Source: an uncultured Eubacterium sp.
GTDB lineage: Bacteria; Bacillota; Clostridia; Lachnospirales; Lachnospiraceae
Length of the DNA: 64,000 bases
Direction of reading: 5' to 3'
Assembly: GCA_934320655.1 (NCBI GenBank)
Contig: CAKRFN010000008.1
Location: 55,042 to 119,041, forward strand
A model generated the notes under the pieces. The model was not told where the DNA came from. It did not search any database and saw only the letters and a list, made by a program, of their open reading frames with translations. A program made the translations under genes and the position numbers. Of the stretch, positions 62,625 to 64,000 are shown one piece after another (within the stretch, counting starts at the first letter, position 1; each line of letters opens with the position of its first letter).

Positions 62625-62690
62625 ATGATAAGTTTTTTACAGATTCGTCAATATGATTACAGAAAATGACCAAATATTGCAGAAAACGAC
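62625..62690 (-). promoter_or_regulatory. Promoter of agrAC with LytTR-type direct repeats (site 4)
   Basis: ACAGAAAATGACC at 62659 and GCAGAAAACGACA at 62679, period 20 bp. On the minus strand TTGACG (62646-62651) and TATCAT (62625-62630), 15 bases apart. The promoter is 157 bases before the agrA start; the leader holds no frame I would call. Confidence 0.7.
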
Positions 62691-62742
62691 AAACAAGCAT
62701 CCATCATAGACATTGCCCAAATACATATACCAATTCCATCAT

Positions 62743-62982
62743 TCACTCTTCTTTAAAGATTTCCTCATAAGATGTATTCAGTATTTCCTTTATTGCTTTA
62801 AGCTGAGTCGCCTTAATATGCTGTATCCCTCTCTCTATCTTTACCAAAGTTTCCCTTGTAATCTGCACATTTTTAAGCTGCATCAATGCAACCAGTTCTG
62901 TCTGCCCTATTTTCTGTTCTTTCCTGATGCGCCGAATATTCTTTCCCAACTGAATACTGTCCTGTTTTACCTTTTGTTCCAT
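62743..62982 (-). CDS. Small Xre-type HTH protein
   Basis: 79 residues, nearly all one HTH_3 domain: GKNIRRIRKEQKIGQTELVA, ITRETLVKIERGIQHIK. Likely DNA-binding repressor of the element. It lies upstream of the agr operon on the same strand and divergent from the gene at 63092. Confidence 0.85.
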   Translation of the reverse strand: MEQKVKQDSIQLGKNIRRIRKEQKIGQTELVALMQLKNVQITRETLVKIERGIQHIKATQLKAIKEILNTSYEEIFKEE

Positions 62983-63091
62983 TATGCACCTACATTCTGA
63001 ACCAGTTTTAGTCCTTTTTTCTTTATTTTGTGAAGAAAAGGTGCTATAATGGGACTTGTTTCAGTCCGTTTTACATTCAAAGGAGCAAAAT

Positions 63092-63856
63092 ATGGATACA
63101 AAAATTCAAGACCTGAACATTTCCTCCACTGTCAAATCAGCCTTACTAAGCACAGGCTTCACCAAAGTTTCAGACCTTACAGGACATAACTATATAACAC
63201 TGGCAAAAATATTCCCTAAAAACTGTATTGTAGAACCTATTATCAACGAACTTAATCCTTTAGGCTATCTGCTGCCTCCCGAAAACGAAATATCAATCTA
63301 TGACATTCCTATATCAAGTCGGCTGCAAAATACCCTTATCAGGAACAATGTGATGTACCTGTCACAGCTATCTACGATTCCCAAAGAAGAAATTCTCCAA
63401 TTCCGGAATCTTGGCAATAAAACCATAGCGGAGCTTGAACAGATCTGTCAGAAGTATGACATACAGACAAAATCACTTTCTTACCTGAAAGAAGCCTTTG
63501 ATAAATACCAATTTCCGGCAAAAATATACCCCATGTTCTTTAAAAACGGTATCTCATGTATGAACGATTTTAACCACAAGACTTCCTATGACATATATAC
63601 CATATGCGAACAGGATTACCCTCTTACCATGAAAGCATATTTTATTCTCAAGAAAAATGGGATTACGCTTGATGACTGGCATGATAAATTCATCTTTGAA
63701 ATTCTTCCGATGCGGAAGGCAGATTTGTTATGGAAGAAACATAAGGTCAACACCGTTTCACAGTTCTCCGATCTGACCGGACAGCAGCTTAAGGAAATAA
63801 TTTCTGATATTCCTGCTCTGGCAAAGACATTGGATACATTGTTAAGTAATTTATAA
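63092..63856 (+). CDS. Free-standing RNA polymerase alpha-CTD-like tandem-domain protein
   Basis: 254 residues, AAAGGAG before the ATG; a TATAAT stands at about 63044. The segment IPISSRLQNTLIRNNVMYLS followed by TIPKEEILQFRNLGNKTIAE is a clear helix-hairpin-helix alpha C-terminal domain. Further copies with weaker similarity lie before (LNISSTVKSALLSTGFTKVS) and after (KADLLWKKHKVNTVSQFSDL). It lacks the alpha N-terminal domain, so it cannot assemble polymerase. It may bind DNA, or compete with or bridge to polymerase. Common in Lachnospiraceae mobile elements, function unknown to me. Confidence 0.82.
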   Translation: MDTKIQDLNISSTVKSALLSTGFTKVSDLTGHNYITLAKIFPKNCIVEPIINELNPLGYLLPPENEISIYDIPISSRLQNTLIRNNVMYLSQLSTIPKEEILQFRNLGNKTIAELEQICQKYDIQTKSLSYLKEAFDKYQFPAKIYPMFFKNGISCMNDFNHKTSYDIYTICEQDYPLTMKAYFILKKNGITLDDWHDKFIFEILPMRKADLLWKKHKVNTVSQFSDLTGQQLKEIISDIPALAKTLDTLLSNL

Positions 63857-63875
63857 GTATATTGCTGAATTACAG

Positions 63876-63912
63876 CGAAAACACATCTCTATGCGCCTTT
63901 TTCGTTTTTTTT
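63876..63912 (+). terminator. Possible terminator of the alpha-CTD-like gene
   Basis: CGAAAA and TTTTCG (6 bp) with a loop of about 17 bases and then eight T. Short stem, so only moderate support. Confidence 0.4.
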
Positions 63913-63920
63913 GTTTCACA

Positions 63921-64000
63921 ATCGAGTAGGAGGCGGTGACTAGCCGCCGTCCTCTCACACCACCGTGCGTACCGTTCGGTACACGGCGGTTTCAATAGTT
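63921..64000 (-). mobile_element. 3' end of a group II intron (domains V-VI), cut by the right edge
   Basis: On the minus strand: domain V hairpin CCGCCGTGTACC / GGTACGCACGGTGG with a GAAC-type loop and a 2-nt bulge, then GTGAGAGGACGG, domain VI GGCGGCTAGTCACCGCC, and the end CTACTCGAT. The catalytic domain V pattern is diagnostic. The intron body and any reverse transcriptase lie beyond the window. Confidence 0.75.

Overview
The window looks like chromosome of a motile, Gram-positive gut-type Clostridia, most likely Lachnospiraceae. The evidence is the chemotaxis and c-di-GMP genes, the secG-rnr-ssrA-smpB neighbourhood, a PPi-type phosphofructokinase, DUF4358/DUF5721-type proteins, and purine-rich ribosome sites almost everywhere. 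Positions 1 to about 37,300 are moderately GC-rich housekeeping chromosome. From about 37,400 to the right edge the DNA is clearly AT-richer and reads as a mobile or horizontally acquired region.

Left half: a CheV/CheW start at the edge, an OmpR-type two-component operon with a lipoprotein (219-3765), a methyl-accepting chemotaxis protein (4018-5880), a hybrid histidine kinase whose kinase core looks degenerate (5972-8122), smpB, pfk, tmRNA (12401-12743, tag ANNNKLAYAA), rnr, secG, a capA-type gene, eno, greA and a degenerate EAL protein. There follows a frameshifted and deleted FeFe-hydrogenase-like sensor, tRNA-Gly, and a long minus-strand operon: P-type ATPase, a 5-formyl-THF cycloligase/FolC fusion, PilZ, HD-GYP, proB, proA and a GH5 glucanase. 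A 155-bp hairpin repeat occurs at 18178 and again at 36818 with compensatory base changes.

Mobile region: three consecutive large serine recombinases (37456-42417), then DUF6870, MazF and a resolvase-like small protein with palindromic operators. Beyond this lies the most interesting part, 44.5-62.5 kb. It holds two paralogous modules for radical-SAM-modified Cys-rich peptides of the CLI_3235/CcpM (ranthipeptide) type. Each module has a 62-residue precursor, an rSAM/SPASM maturase, a TIGR04066-like protein, an acyl-carrier-related protein and a large accessory protein. Only module 2 carries a subtilase and an ABC exporter, which both modules may share.

Next to them is a complete agr quorum-sensing system: agrA, agrC, agrB and a very short agrD (59588-59743, predicted thiolactone core CMGFF). 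Five pairs of a 12-13-bp direct repeat (GCAGAAAATGACC-like, period 20-21 bp) lie just upstream of promoters: those of module 1, module 2, agrBD, agrAC, and a short terminated transcript with no clear gene. This looks like a LytTR (AgrA) regulon in which a cyclic autoinducer switches on two thioether peptides and perhaps an RNAIII-like RNA. The right edge holds a free-standing RNA polymerase alpha-CTD-like protein and the 3' end of a group II intron.
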